This document shows positions 1-6,946 of a DNA stretch of 11,745 nt, one piece after another. Below the pieces are notes generated by a model, which was given only the letters and a program-made list of their open reading frames with translations, made no database searches and had not been told where the DNA came from. Origin of the DNA: an uncultured Bacteroides sp. (lineage in GTDB: Bacteria; Bacteroidota; Bacteroidia; Bacteroidales; Bacteroidaceae); the NCBI GenBank assembly GCA_947071285.1, contig CAMTFK010000140.1:1-11745 (forward strand). The letters are read 5' to 3'. The number at the start of each line of letters is the position of its first letter. The stretch's first letter is position 1. A program made the translations under genes and the position numbers.

Positions 1-75
1 GGTTATATCCAATACGGTACATATTGTTACAACTGTCTCGCTTCCTTCTTTTTTTATTTTGAATTCCAGTCGATA

Positions 76-107
76 ATGATAGTCTATACGTATAGAAAAA
101 CTATCAT
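76..107. repeat. Nested inverted repeats, operator- or hairpin-like
   Basis: Arms ATGATAGT (76-83) and ACTATCAT (100-107) are exact reverse complements. They enclose a 12-bp perfect palindrome, CTATACGTATAG (84-95). The structure lies just downstream of the leftward promoter candidate at 118-125, so it would fall in the first ~35 bases of a leftward transcript. An operator or a 5'-leader hairpin are both possible. The dyads are seen directly; the role is inferred. Confidence 0.45.
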
Positions 108-117
108 CTTTATGTTA

Positions 118-125
118 CAAAGATA
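118..125 (-). promoter_or_regulatory. Bacteroides -7 promoter box, leftward
   Basis: On the minus strand this reads TATCTTTG followed by TAAC. It matches TAnnTTTG and is the same 12-mer, TATCTTTGTAAC, found just upstream of the sialidase (7750-7761). No TTTG is seen at the usual -33 distance; a perfect dyad (139-161) covers that region instead. It would drive a leftward gene whose coding part is outside the window. Confidence 0.4.
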
Positions 126-138
126 ATTCTAATTTGAG

Positions 139-161
139 ATATTCACTCATTTAGTGAATAT
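139..161. repeat. Perfect 9-bp dyad (operator or weak terminator)
   Basis: ATATTCACT (139-147) and AGTGAATAT (153-161) are exact reverse complements separated by 5 bases. Read leftward, the dyad covers about -28 to -50 of the promoter candidate at 118-125, where an activator or repressor could bind. Read rightward, it is an AT-rich hairpin followed by TTATTTTGTTTT and could be a weak terminator for a gene entering from the left. The sequence does not decide between these. Confidence 0.45.
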
Positions 162-180
162 TTATTTTGTTTTATTCAAT

Positions 181-224
181 AAAAAAGCCCGTCCAGCTTT
201 GTGGGGGCAAAGCTGAGGCGGGCT
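181..224 (-). terminator. Rho-independent terminator of the ROK-MFS-SIS operon
   Basis: The stem pairs 186-191 (AGCCCG) with 219-224 (CGGGCT), and 194-201 (CAGCTTTG) with 208-215 (CAAAGCTG). A small internal loop separates the two helices and the hairpin loop has 6 bases. On the minus strand the stem runs straight into a T-run (GGGCTTTTTTATTGA). It lies about 40 bases after the SIS stop codon, as expected for the end of that operon. Confidence 0.88.
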
Positions 225-264
225 ACCGTCACTCGTAGATGATGATTAGGGTCGTCTGTTGGTT

Positions 265-1026
265 TTAGAGGATTTTTACTTTTTTCTGATACTCAGCAAT
301 GGCTGCATCCAGACGTTCGTGAGCTGTTGTATCGCCCGGAACATTGTGTGACGGGTGTATGTACAATTGTACGCCGCGATCCGCCAAAATCTCGGCAACG
401 GTAGTGATAGTCATCCATACCATAGTCACGAAACTCAAAGTGGACAATGGACCTACTTTGTCGAAGTGGTTCTTTAAAGGTACGGAAGCATCTACCAAAG
501 GCACGCACGAGTCAACTACGATGTCTGCAAGCTGGAACAGGTTCTTACCGCTGGAATGACGGCTTGCCTTGTCGCCCGTTTCTCCGGCCGAACCGTAAAC
601 AATCACTTTCATGCCGCGTTTCTTAGCTTCCAGTGCCACGTCGATGTTCACCGCATTGATACCTGTGTGAGAGAAAATCCAAAGGCAATCTTTGGAATCG
701 AAATCATAATTCTTCATGATTGCTTGTCCGTAGCCTTCGGTTCTTTCTAGGAAGAGGAACTGATGGATACCCATCTGGCCGATGATTTGCGTAAAGAATG
801 TCAGCGGGAGTTCGCATAGCGGGTGGAAACCTACGAAGCTACCAATGCGCGGATACATCTCTTCAACAGGGATAGTAGCGTGACCACATCCGAACGTGTG
901 TACCCAACGTCCGGCTTCGATAGAATCTGCCATAACAGTGGCTGCCTTTTTGATATTCTCCAATTGCGTGGCTTCCAGTTTTTCCATGATGCCATGCGCG
1001 TTTTTTAACCATTCTAATGCTAACAT
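265..1026 (-). CDS. SIS-domain sugar-phosphate isomerase-like protein
   Basis: A 253-residue cytoplasmic protein of the SIS (sugar isomerase) fold, in the group annotated as sugar isomerase domain-containing or UPF0309-like. An N-terminal helical segment (about 1-38) precedes a Rossmann-like core. Residues 45-50 (FGCGHA) form the first phosphate-binding loop. FSHTGINAV (118-126) matches the SIS signature S-x-(S/T)-G-x-(N/T), where the sugar phosphate binds. KKRGMKVIVYGS (135-146) is the typical following strand. SIS proteins isomerise or sense phosphosugars, and the exact substrate cannot be read from sequence. It is the last gene of a minus-strand operon, 35 bases after the transporter and just before a strong terminator. 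It probably acts on the product of the ROK kinase. The start at 1026 is the only good ATG before the conserved N-terminus. Fold is sure; specificity is not. Confidence 0.85.
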   Translation of the reverse strand: MLALEWLKNAHGIMEKLEATQLENIKKAATVMADSIEAGRWVHTFGCGHATIPVEEMYPRIGSFVGFHPLCELPLTFFTQIIGQMGIHQFLFLERTEGYGQAIMKNYDFDSKDCLWIFSHTGINAVNIDVALEAKKRGMKVIVYGSAGETGDKASRHSSGKNLFQLADIVVDSCVPLVDASVPLKNHFDKVGPLSTLSFVTMVWMTITTVAEILADRGVQLYIHPSHNVPGDTTAHERLDAAIAEYQKKVKIL

Positions 1027-1061
1027 AATTTTTTGAATTTTAAGGGGGTAAATAATTTCTT

Positions 1062-2207
1062 TTATCTGAGTGAACGTTTAAACAATAGAAGCATGATGAG
1101 CAGGGAAACAATCATCATGTATGGATACACTGCGATGCTGTATCCTTGGGAGATGATTCCCGTGAGGCTGTTCAGCAACGTCTGTCCGATAAGGGCGATG
1201 ACGAGTGCCACGCTGAAAGCCGTTCCCGAAAGGGAGGCGTAACGGCTGCCGATGATGCTGAGTATAACGGGGAATGTGGATGCCAATCCCGCACCAATCA
1301 GCACCATGCCTGCGGCGGCACGTGCGAAGTTGGGCGAGAAAGTCAATAGCGCGAAGCCCACCGCAGCCGTAATCAGGCTGGTGCGCAGGACCGTCTCCTG
1401 TTTTATCTTTTTGAACAGGACTACCAGCAACAAACGGGCAACGGTCAGTCCGGCCACCATACAGGTCAGTGCCATGAGAGCACGGTTTTCGGGGATATTG
1501 GTGGTTTGTCCCAGATAGAGAGTAGTCCAGTTGTTGCATACGCCTTCGATGCCACTTTGGAAGAACAGGATGAAACTAAGCAACAGCAGGCTGCTTTCCT
1601 TCAACAGTCCCAAGCCTTCCTTAATAGGGAATCCTTGCGGCTGTTTGGGGGCGGGGAAGCGTACACCGAGACAGAACAGAATGCCTGCCAGCATCACGAC
1701 GCCCGTGCCTTGCAGTATTATTTCAAAAGAATAATATTCGGACAGGAAGCTCAGTAACACCGGTATTCCCAATGCTCCGATGCCATAGAATGCTCCAAGC
1801 AGACTGAGGCGTGAACCTTTCTCTTCCTCGTTGGAAATATCGGCTACCAATGCATTCGTTTCGCCGTTCAGAATGCCGCCACCCAGCCCAATGCCGATAA
1901 TGGAGAGTTGCAACAACGGAATACTTGTGAAGAAAGCGATTCCCTCCAGTCCGAGCAGCACCACCAGGCAACTGAGCAATAACAAAGCCTTATGTCCGAA
2001 GCGGTCCACGATAGGGCCGAACAGTAGAGAACCTCCCAATAGACCGAGAGGCAGGAACGTCACCAGTGCGGTGGCTTGGAGGTTATCCAAACCCAGTTTG
2101 GCGGTGAGGGATGGCAATACCGCCCCCAGCGTAATCATCGAAATGCCAAAGAAGCACATACCGATGCACGCAGCCGTAAATACCAGATTCTTTTTGTAGT
2201 TACTCAT
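1062..2207 (-). CDS. MFS sugar transporter
   Basis: A 381-residue inner-membrane major facilitator protein with about 12 hydrophobic segments, close to the usual family length. Motif A, G-x-x-x-D-R-(F/Y)-G-x-(R/K), is visible in the loop after the second segment (GPIVDRFGHK, residues 64-73). NGETNALVADIS at about 113-124 and the Gly-rich fourth segment recall FucP/GluP-like sugar permeases. The reading frame is open upstream to 2339, but the longer form would overlap the kinase gene by over 100 bases and begin with a hydrophilic stretch that is kinase sequence read out of frame. ATG at 2207 (MSNYKKNLVF) starts 17 bases after the kinase stop and leads directly into the first membrane helix. 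It sits between a kinase and an isomerase-like gene, so it probably imports the sugar they process. The substrate is unknown; an amino sugar or uronate/keto sugar is a guess from context. Confidence 0.86.
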   Translation of the reverse strand: MSNYKKNLVFTAACIGMCFFGISMITLGAVLPSLTAKLGLDNLQATALVTFLPLGLLGGSLLFGPIVDRFGHKALLLLSCLVVLLGLEGIAFFTSIPLLQLSIIGIGLGGGILNGETNALVADISNEEEKGSRLSLLGAFYGIGALGIPVLLSFLSEYYSFEIILQGTGVVMLAGILFCLGVRFPAPKQPQGFPIKEGLGLLKESSLLLLSFILFFQSGIEGVCNNWTTLYLGQTTNIPENRALMALTCMVAGLTVARLLLVVLFKKIKQETVLRTSLITAAVGFALLTFSPNFARAAAGMVLIGAGLASTFPVILSIIGSRYASLSGTAFSVALVIALIGQTLLNSLTGIISQGYSIAVYPYMMIVSLLIMLLLFKRSLR

Positions 2208-2224
2208 AATGTTGATGTGATTAA

Positions 2225-3184
2225 TTACTCGTATAATTGTTTTTTTATAGCGAGAAAAGCGGCTCCTATCAGTCCGGCATTGCCGGATAGTTGAGAGGCT
2301 ACAAATTCCACCTGTTTGATGCTGAGCGGTTGTGCCCATTTGCAGGCTTCTTTGTAGATGTCGTCAATGAAAATGCCGGCGGGACCGAATACACCGCCGC
2401 CCCAGATTATCTTTTGCGGGTTGAGCAGACTGACAATGTTGGCAGAAGCCATGCCCCACATTTCTATGGCTTTGTGCAGAACGGAAACTGCAATCGGGTC
2501 TTTTTCGTTGTATGCGCTGAATACGTCATAGGCGGAAATGCGGCAAATCGGTTTCTGGCGCAGACGGCCTTTATAGGACTTGTTTGCCCGGACGGCATCC
2601 CGCACTCTGGCTCCGATGCCATTGCCCGAAGCATAATATTCAAAGCAGCCGCAAGCATCATATTCTTCATTATAAGGTGGTTGCAGTGCCATCCATCCCG
2701 TAGCGCCGATGATGTCACTTGCGCCATGCAGCACATGTCCGTCGATGATGATGCCTGCGCCGATGCCTGTTCCTACAGCAATGAACACTGCGCTGTGGCA
2801 GTCTTTGGCAGCTCCTTGCCACATTTCTCCATACATGTAGCAGGTGCGGTCGCTATCGATGTAAATGTCAATATTCGGTGCGGTCACAGTACGGAGCACT
2901 TCTTGTAGTGGATAGTTTTCCCACCCGGGGATGTTCGGCGCCCATACGCGTCCCGTCTGTGAATAAACGATGCCGGGCACACATACGCCGATGCCGTCAA
3001 TCTGGATGCGGCTTCTACGGGCAACAGTCAGGAGCTTGGCAAGGATTTCTGCAGCGAGTTTACCTACTTCGTGTCCTGTCCTTCCTTTCAGCAGACGCTT
3101 TCGGTTGAACAACATACTTCCGTCAGGGAGGAAAATAGCACTGGCTATTTTGGTACCGCCTATATCGAGAGCAATGGTAGCCAT
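2225..3184 (-). CDS. ROK-family sugar kinase (divergent active site)
   Basis: A 319-residue ROK protein of normal kinase length without a DNA-binding N-terminus, so a kinase rather than a repressor. DIGGTK (7-12) is the phosphate-1 loop. VCVPG (67-71) and AVGTGIGAG (136-144) are the other ATPase-fold signatures. Asp112 in SDR sits where the catalytic Asp of the usual (E)NDAN motif lies. Two conserved ROK features are altered. The sugar-binding E-x-G-H motif reads A161-T-G-W164, and the zinc motif C-x-C-G-x-x-G-C-x-E is shortened to CGCFE (178-182). These changes suggest an unusual sugar or loss of the structural zinc. ATG at 3184 is chosen: the upstream ATG at 3229 would lie inside the promoter box at 3227-3234. 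First gene of the operon with the MFS transporter and the SIS protein. Confidence 0.85.
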   Translation of the reverse strand: MATIALDIGGTKIASAIFLPDGSMLFNRKRLLKGRTGHEVGKLAAEILAKLLTVARRSRIQIDGIGVCVPGIVYSQTGRVWAPNIPGWENYPLQEVLRTVTAPNIDIYIDSDRTCYMYGEMWQGAAKDCHSAVFIAVGTGIGAGIIIDGHVLHGASDIIGATGWMALQPPYNEEYDACGCFEYYASGNGIGARVRDAVRANKSYKGRLRQKPICRISAYDVFSAYNEKDPIAVSVLHKAIEMWGMASANIVSLLNPQKIIWGGGVFGPAGIFIDDIYKEACKWAQPLSIKQVEFVASQLSGNAGLIGAAFLAIKKQLYE

Positions 3185-3226
3185 GGTGATTATAGTATTT
3201 ATAGGTTGATTTATCAAGGTTTTAGG

Positions 3227-3234
3227 CAAAGCTA
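3227..3234 (-). promoter_or_regulatory. -7 promoter box for the ROK-MFS-SIS operon
   Basis: On the minus strand this reads TAGCTTTG, a full match to TAnnTTTG, 43 bases before the ROK start codon. It would give a leader of roughly 35 bases. No TTTG is seen at -33, which suggests an activator-dependent or weak promoter. Confidence 0.55.
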
Positions 3235-3428
3235 TGAATTTATTTCGTTTTCTATGCTTCGGAAAGGAGGAAAATGTGTGTAAAATATGTCACTAATCAC
3301 TAAAATGTATGTAGTGTAATTAGCTTTTGCTGTAAGATAGTTATGGAATATGCTTGAAAATCAGTAGTTGAAACGTTTTTTTGTACAGCCTAAAAAATAT
3401 TCTTTTATGTTCGTTAACAAACGCGTCC

Positions 3429-3443
3429 GAGTAGTAACTACTC
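3429..3443. promoter_or_regulatory. 15-bp palindrome, operator-like
   Basis: GAGTAGT (3429-3435) and ACTACTC (3437-3443) are exact reverse complements around one base. The half-site ACTACTC shares the core CTACTC with the tandem repeat that begins 27 bases further on. It lies between the divergent ROK and radical SAM genes, about 195 bases upstream of the ROK promoter box. The remaining sequence of the 3185-3720 gap, apart from the elements listed, shows no gene. Confidence 0.5.
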
Positions 3444-3469
3444 AGTTATGCTAATAGCCTGCTACTGAT

Positions 3470-3523
3470 CTACTCCTTACCTACTCCCTACTTACTCCCT
3501 ACCTACTCCTTACCTTCTCCTTC
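3470..3523. repeat. 11-bp tandem repeat, four full copies plus one degenerate
   Basis: Units start at 3470, 3481, 3492 and 3503 with consensus CTACTCC(T/C)TAC, each differing from the next at one or two bases. A partial fifth unit (CTTCTCCTTC) runs to 3523. The 11-bp period is close to one helical turn, so the copies face the same side of the DNA. This fits an array of protein-binding sites but also replication slippage. There is no coding sense in it. Confidence 0.8.
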
Positions 3524-3543
3524 TTTATAGCAAAGGAGAAGGT
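3512..3543. repeat. Perfect 11-bp stem-loop
   Basis: ACCTTCTCCTT (3512-3522) and AAGGAGAAGGT (3533-3543) are exact reverse complements with a 10-base loop. The left arm overlaps the end of the tandem repeat. No T-run follows on either strand, so it is not an intrinsic terminator. It may be a leader structure or part of the same regulatory array. Confidence 0.65.
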
Positions 3544-3694
3544 CAGGTTCAGCTCCGGTTTAAATGAGTGATAAATCTATGGCTGGTATATTATAGGTTT
3601 GTGCATCTGTTATATTGAACTGTCTCCCTTATGGGGTGATTGACTATTTGTATAATTTGTGTTCCTTTAGCGCATACTTCCCGGAGAAAAGCCT

Positions 3695-3702
3695 TATTTT
3701 TG
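3695..3702 (+). promoter_or_regulatory. -7 promoter box for the radical SAM gene
   Basis: TATTTTTG followed by TC matches TAnnTTTG. It sits 18 bases before the ATG at 3721 and implies a very short leader of about 10 bases. No clear -33 TTTG is seen. Confidence 0.45.
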
Positions 3703-3720
3703 TCATTAAATAACTGATAT

Positions 3721-4650
3721 ATGGATTCTACACCTATATTATATAATGAGTTTCCACTCTTTCTGAAACGTTATTTTCCGTATAAGGTACAGAAAATATC
3801 GCTCAACGCCGGGTTCACTTGCCCCAACCGGGATGGTTCCAAAGGTTATGGCGGTTGTACTTACTGCAATAACCAGACTTTCAATCCCGAATATTGCCGT
3901 ACTGAGAAATCCGTCACCCAACAACTGGAAGAAGGTAAAGTCTTTTTCTCACATAAGTATCCCGAAATGAAATATCTTGCCTATTTCCAGGCATATACCA
4001 ACACTTACGGTGAACTGGAAGCTCTGAAACGAAAGTACGAAGAAGCTCTGACAGTGCCCGATGTGGTAGGATTGGTTATCGGCACCCGTCCGGACTGCAT
4101 GCCGGATGCTCTGCTGCGTTATCTGGAAGAGGTGAACAAAAATACCTTTTTATTAGTTGAATACGGCATCGAAAGCACCAATGATGCAACGCTTCGTCGC
4201 ATCAATCGCGGACATATCTATCAGGATACGATAGATGCTGTGGAACGCACTGTTGCCTGCGGCATCCTTACAGGCGGGCATGTCATATTGGGGCTTCCGG
4301 GAGAGACGCACGGGGAGTTGGTGGAACAAGCTGCAACTTTATCGCACTTGCCGCTCACCACTTTGAAAATGCATCAGTTGCAATTGATACGTGGCACCCG
4401 CATGGCGCATGAATACGAACAGCATCCCGAAGATTTCCATCTGTTCGATGTAGAAGAATATATTGACTTGGTGGTGGACTACATAGAGCATCTTCGTCCT
4501 GATTTAGTACTGGAACGCTTTGTCTCACAGTCTCCTAAAGAATTGTTAATTGCACCCGATTGGGGACTGAAAAATTATGAATTTAACCATCGTGTGCAAA
4601 AAAGAATGCGTCAGCTCGGTGCTTATCAGGGAAAGAAATATGAAATGTGA
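3721..4650 (+). CDS. YhcC-type (TIGR01212) radical SAM protein
   Basis: A 309-residue protein whose length and sequence match the TIGR01212/YhcC radical SAM family. The cluster cysteines are Cys34, Cys46 and Cys49, in CPNRDG...GGCTYC. This is the family's variant with a long gap between the first and second Cys, rather than the usual C-x3-C-x2-C. GTRPDC (about 121-126), EYGIES (147-152) and GHVILGLPGE (about 186-195) are the strands of the partial TIM barrel that hold SAM. Reductive cleavage of SAM is expected, but the target of this family is not established; RNA or cofactor modification are possibilities. The ATG follows a -7 box by 18 bases. It may be cotranscribed with the flavodiiron gene 60 bases downstream, although that gene has its own promoter box. 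No link to the sugar genes is evident. Confidence 0.88.
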   Translation: MDSTPILYNEFPLFLKRYFPYKVQKISLNAGFTCPNRDGSKGYGGCTYCNNQTFNPEYCRTEKSVTQQLEEGKVFFSHKYPEMKYLAYFQAYTNTYGELEALKRKYEEALTVPDVVGLVIGTRPDCMPDALLRYLEEVNKNTFLLVEYGIESTNDATLRRINRGHIYQDTIDAVERTVACGILTGGHVILGLPGETHGELVEQAATLSHLPLTTLKMHQLQLIRGTRMAHEYEQHPEDFHLFDVEEYIDLVVDYIEHLRPDLVLERFVSQSPKELLIAPDWGLKNYEFNHRVQKRMRQLGAYQGKKYEM

Positions 4651-4661
4651 GAAAAAAAACT

Positions 4662-4669
4662 TATTTTTG
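4662..4669 (+). promoter_or_regulatory. -7 promoter box for the flavodiiron gene
   Basis: TATTTTTG followed by CGG matches TAnnTTTG. It lies 12 bases after the radical SAM stop codon and 41 bases before the FprA ATG. The -33 region is not a clear match, so independent transcription is likely but not certain. Confidence 0.5.
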
Positions 4670-4710
4670 CGGTTGTTTAAATGTGGAATCAATCTAAATA
4701 AAGAAGTATT

Positions 4711-5919
4711 ATGAACCAAAAGACAATGATAAAAGGAAAAATACACTACGTAGGAGTGAATGACCGCAACAAGCATCTGTTTGAAGGCCTGTGGCCGTTG
4801 CCTTACGGGGTGTCCTATAACTCTTATCTGATAGATGACGAAACTGTAGCGCTGATTGATACGGTAGATGCCTGCTACTTTGAGGTATATCTCCGTAAGA
4901 TAAAAAGCATTATCGGCGAACGCCCCATTCAATATCTTATTATTAATCATATGGAACCCGACCATTCCGGGTCTATCCGCCTTATAAAACAGCATTATCC
5001 CGACATCATCATCGTAGGCAACAAGCAAACTTTTGGCATGATTGAGGGCTACTATGGCGTGACGGGCGAACAATACATTGTAAAAGATGAAGATTTCCTA
5101 GCATTGGGGCATCATAAATTGCGTTTCTATCTGACACCGATGGTGCATTGGCCCGAAACCATGATGACTTTTGATGAAACGGAAGGTGTACTTTTCTCCG
5201 GTGACGGCTTTGGCTGCTTCGGCACACTGGATGGTGGTTTCCTCGATACCCGCATCAATACTGATCGTTATTGGGACGAGATGGTGCGTTATTACTCCAA
5301 CATCGTAGGAAAATACGGTTCTCCGGTGCAAAAAGCTTTGCAAAAGTTGGGTGGACTGCACATTAACACCATTTGCTCCACTCACGGTCCCGTATGGACA
5401 GACTATATAAATAAGGTGATAGGCATTTATGACAAACTAAGCCGTTATGCTGCGGACGAGGGTGTGGTGATAGCCTATGGCTCCATGTACGGTCATACGG
5501 AACAGATGGCGGAAGCTATTGCTGCCGAGCTGTCTGCTCAGGGCATCAAGAACATTGTGATGCACAATGTGAGCAAGAGTAATCCCTCTTATATCATTGC
5601 TGATATCTTTAAATATCGTGGCCTGATTATCGGTAGCCCTACTTATAGTAACCAGATTTATCCGGATATAGAATCTTTGCTCTCTAAGATACTGATACGC
5701 GAAGTGAAGGGGCGTTATCTGGGCTATTTCGGCTCATTCACCTGGGCGGGTGCTGCAGTGAAGCGTATAGCTGAATTTGCAGAGAAGAGCAAATTCGAAA
5801 TAGTAGCCGATCCGGTAGAAATGAAGCAAGCGATGAAAGACATCACTTACGAACAATGCGAATACCTGGCACGTTCTATGGCAGAGCGCCTGAAGAAGGA
5901 CAGGGGGGAGAATTATTAA
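4711..5919 (+). CDS. FprA-type flavodiiron protein (O2/NO reductase)
   Basis: A 402-residue class A flavodiiron protein. It has an N-terminal metallo-beta-lactamase-like domain (about 1-245) and a C-terminal flavodoxin domain (about 250-395). All diiron ligands are in place: His80, Glu82 and Asp84 in HMEPDH, His146, Asp165 and His225. YGSMYGHTEQMA (256-267) is the FMN phosphate loop and SPTYSNQIYP the second flavin loop. These cytoplasmic enzymes reduce oxygen to water or NO to N2O with electrons from rubredoxin or NADH partners, protecting anaerobes. The first ATG is used; it follows the promoter box by 41 bases. The last two codons (Asn-Tyr) and the stop lie within the left arm of the palindromic element at 5910-6016, so the native C-terminus has been set by that element. 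Substrate preference between O2 and NO cannot be told. Confidence 0.93.
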   Translation: MNQKTMIKGKIHYVGVNDRNKHLFEGLWPLPYGVSYNSYLIDDETVALIDTVDACYFEVYLRKIKSIIGERPIQYLIINHMEPDHSGSIRLIKQHYPDIIIVGNKQTFGMIEGYYGVTGEQYIVKDEDFLALGHHKLRFYLTPMVHWPETMMTFDETEGVLFSGDGFGCFGTLDGGFLDTRINTDRYWDEMVRYYSNIVGKYGSPVQKALQKLGGLHINTICSTHGPVWTDYINKVIGIYDKLSRYAADEGVVIAYGSMYGHTEQMAEAIAAELSAQGIKNIVMHNVSKSNPSYIIADIFKYRGLIIGSPTYSNQIYPDIESLLSKILIREVKGRYLGYFGSFTWAGAAVKRIAEFAEKSKFEIVADPVEMKQAMKDITYEQCEYLARSMAERLKKDRGENY

Positions 5920-6016
5920 ATATTAATTATTAAATATAAATTGCCATGCGGCGTCACAGCGCAGCCAATTAATAGTTTATAATTAATATTTAATAATTCA
6001 TAATTCATAATTCATA
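5910..6016. repeat. Large AT-rich palindromic element (REP/MITE-like)
   Basis: Two perfect 21-bp inverted arms lie at 5910-5930 and 5979-5999. Inner pairing continues with AATTG (5939-5943) against CAATT (5966-5970) and TGCG (5947-5950) against CGCA (5960-5963). The core at 5943-5967 is GC-rich, in sharp contrast with the A/T-only arms. A 7-bp direct repeat AATTCAT follows in three copies (5995-6015). The left arm starts inside fprA and provides its stop codon. It encodes no protein. A small non-autonomous palindromic repeat is the best guess; as RNA it would form one long hairpin between fprA and nagB. Confidence 0.8.
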
Positions 6017-6054
6017 GTTAGAACTGTTTATTAACCTGATAAAAAACAATCACA

Positions 6055-6867
6055 ATGAGACTAATCATCCAACCGGATTATCAATCCGTATCCAAGTGGG
6101 CTGCCCATTATGTGGCGGCTAAAATCAAAGCGGCTAACCCGACGCCTGAAAAACCGTTTGTTCTGGGATGCCCTACCGGTTCATCGCCGCTTGGCATGTA
6201 CAAAGAGTTAATCGACCTGAATAAGAAAGGAATTGTTTCTTTCCAGAATGTGGTTACCTTCAATATGGACGAGTATGTAGGCCTGCCCAAAGAGCATCCC
6301 GAAAGTTATTATTCTTTCATGTGGAATAACTTTTTCAGCCATATCGACATCAAACCGGAGAATACCAATATCCTGAATGGTAATGCTGCCGACTTGGATG
6401 CTGAATGTGCACGTTATGAAGATAAAATTAAGTCTTATGGCGGCATTGATTTGTTCATGGGTGGTATTGGTCCTGACGGACACATCGCTTTCAATGAGCC
6501 GGGCTCTTCTTTATCTTCACGCACGCGTCAGAAGACTTTGACAACAGATACCATCATTGCTAATTCACGTTTCTTTGACAACGATGTGAACAAAGTGCCT
6601 AAAACAGCTCTTACGGTAGGTGTAGGTACAGTGCTTTCTGCCAAGGAAGTGATGATTATTGTGAACGGACATAATAAAGCCCGTGCCCTCTATCATGCAG
6701 TAGAAGGTGCTATCACACAGATGTGGACTATCAGCGCCCTGCAAATGCACGAAAAAGGTATTATCGTGGCCGACGACGACGCTACTTTTGAACTGAAAGT
6801 TGGTACATATCGTTACTTCAAAGATATAGAAGCAGACCATTTGGACCCTGCTTCTTTACTAAAGTAA
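6055..6867 (+). CDS. nagB: Glucosamine-6-phosphate deaminase
   Basis: A 270-residue cytoplasmic enzyme converting glucosamine-6-phosphate to fructose-6-phosphate and ammonia, the last step of GlcNAc and sialic-acid breakdown. It aligns with E. coli NagB (266 residues) without gaps over most of its length. The active-site residues keep the E. coli numbers: Asp72 (NMDEY), Asp141, His143 and Glu148 (DGHIAFNE). The positions known to bind the allosteric activator GlcNAc-6-P in the E. coli enzyme are also present: Ser151, Ser152, Arg158, Lys160, Thr161 and Tyr254. Allosteric activation is therefore likely, by inference. The ATG follows an A-rich leader (AAAAAACAATCACA) with no Shine-Dalgarno. It is isolated transcriptionally: a palindromic element lies before it and a strong terminator after. 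Its partner deacetylase nagA is not in the window. Confidence 0.96.
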   Translation: MRLIIQPDYQSVSKWAAHYVAAKIKAANPTPEKPFVLGCPTGSSPLGMYKELIDLNKKGIVSFQNVVTFNMDEYVGLPKEHPESYYSFMWNNFFSHIDIKPENTNILNGNAADLDAECARYEDKIKSYGGIDLFMGGIGPDGHIAFNEPGSSLSSRTRQKTLTTDTIIANSRFFDNDVNKVPKTALTVGVGTVLSAKEVMIIVNGHNKARALYHAVEGAITQMWTISALQMHEKGIIVADDDATFELKVGTYRYFKDIEADHLDPASLLK

Positions 6868-6889
6868 AAAGAGTACTTCATATAAAAGC

Positions 6890-6946
6890 AATTGCGCAGT
6901 CCGTTTTCCGCTGGTAGTGTGGGGCGGGGTGCGCAATTCTTTTTTT
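6890..6946 (+). terminator. Rho-independent terminator of nagB
   Basis: AATTGCGCA (6890-6898) and TGCGCAATT (6930-6938) form a perfect 9-bp stem around a G/C-rich loop, followed by C and seven T residues. It lies 22 bases after the nagB stop. The T-run merges into a TATATTTG promoter-like box at 6946-6953. Confidence 0.9.

Noticed and set aside
1..126. Open plus-strand frame from base 1 to a TAA at 124-126, possibly a gene end
   Set aside because: The 41 codons are low-complexity (many Phe and Tyr), match no family I know, and a leftward promoter box overlaps them. A real gene end cannot be ruled out without sequence to the left.
440..447. GTGGACAA inside the SIS gene, an 8/9 match to the reverse of TTTGTCCAC
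   Set aside because: It is a coding-region partial match without a nearby promoter box.
2208..2339. N-terminal extension of the MFS protein from an ATG at 2339
   Set aside because: It would overlap the ROK gene by over 100 bases and the extra 44 residues are antiframe-like, not membrane protein sequence. ATG at 2207 fits better.
3185..3229. Upstream ATG at 3229 for the ROK kinase
   Set aside because: The 15 extra residues precede the normal ROK N-terminus, and this ATG lies inside the promoter box at 3227-3234.
3470..3523. CRISPR-like array
   Set aside because: The units are 11 bp, directly adjacent and without spacers, and no cas gene is present.
3512..3543. Stem-loop as intrinsic terminator
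   Set aside because: No T-run follows the stem on either strand, and no gene ends nearby.
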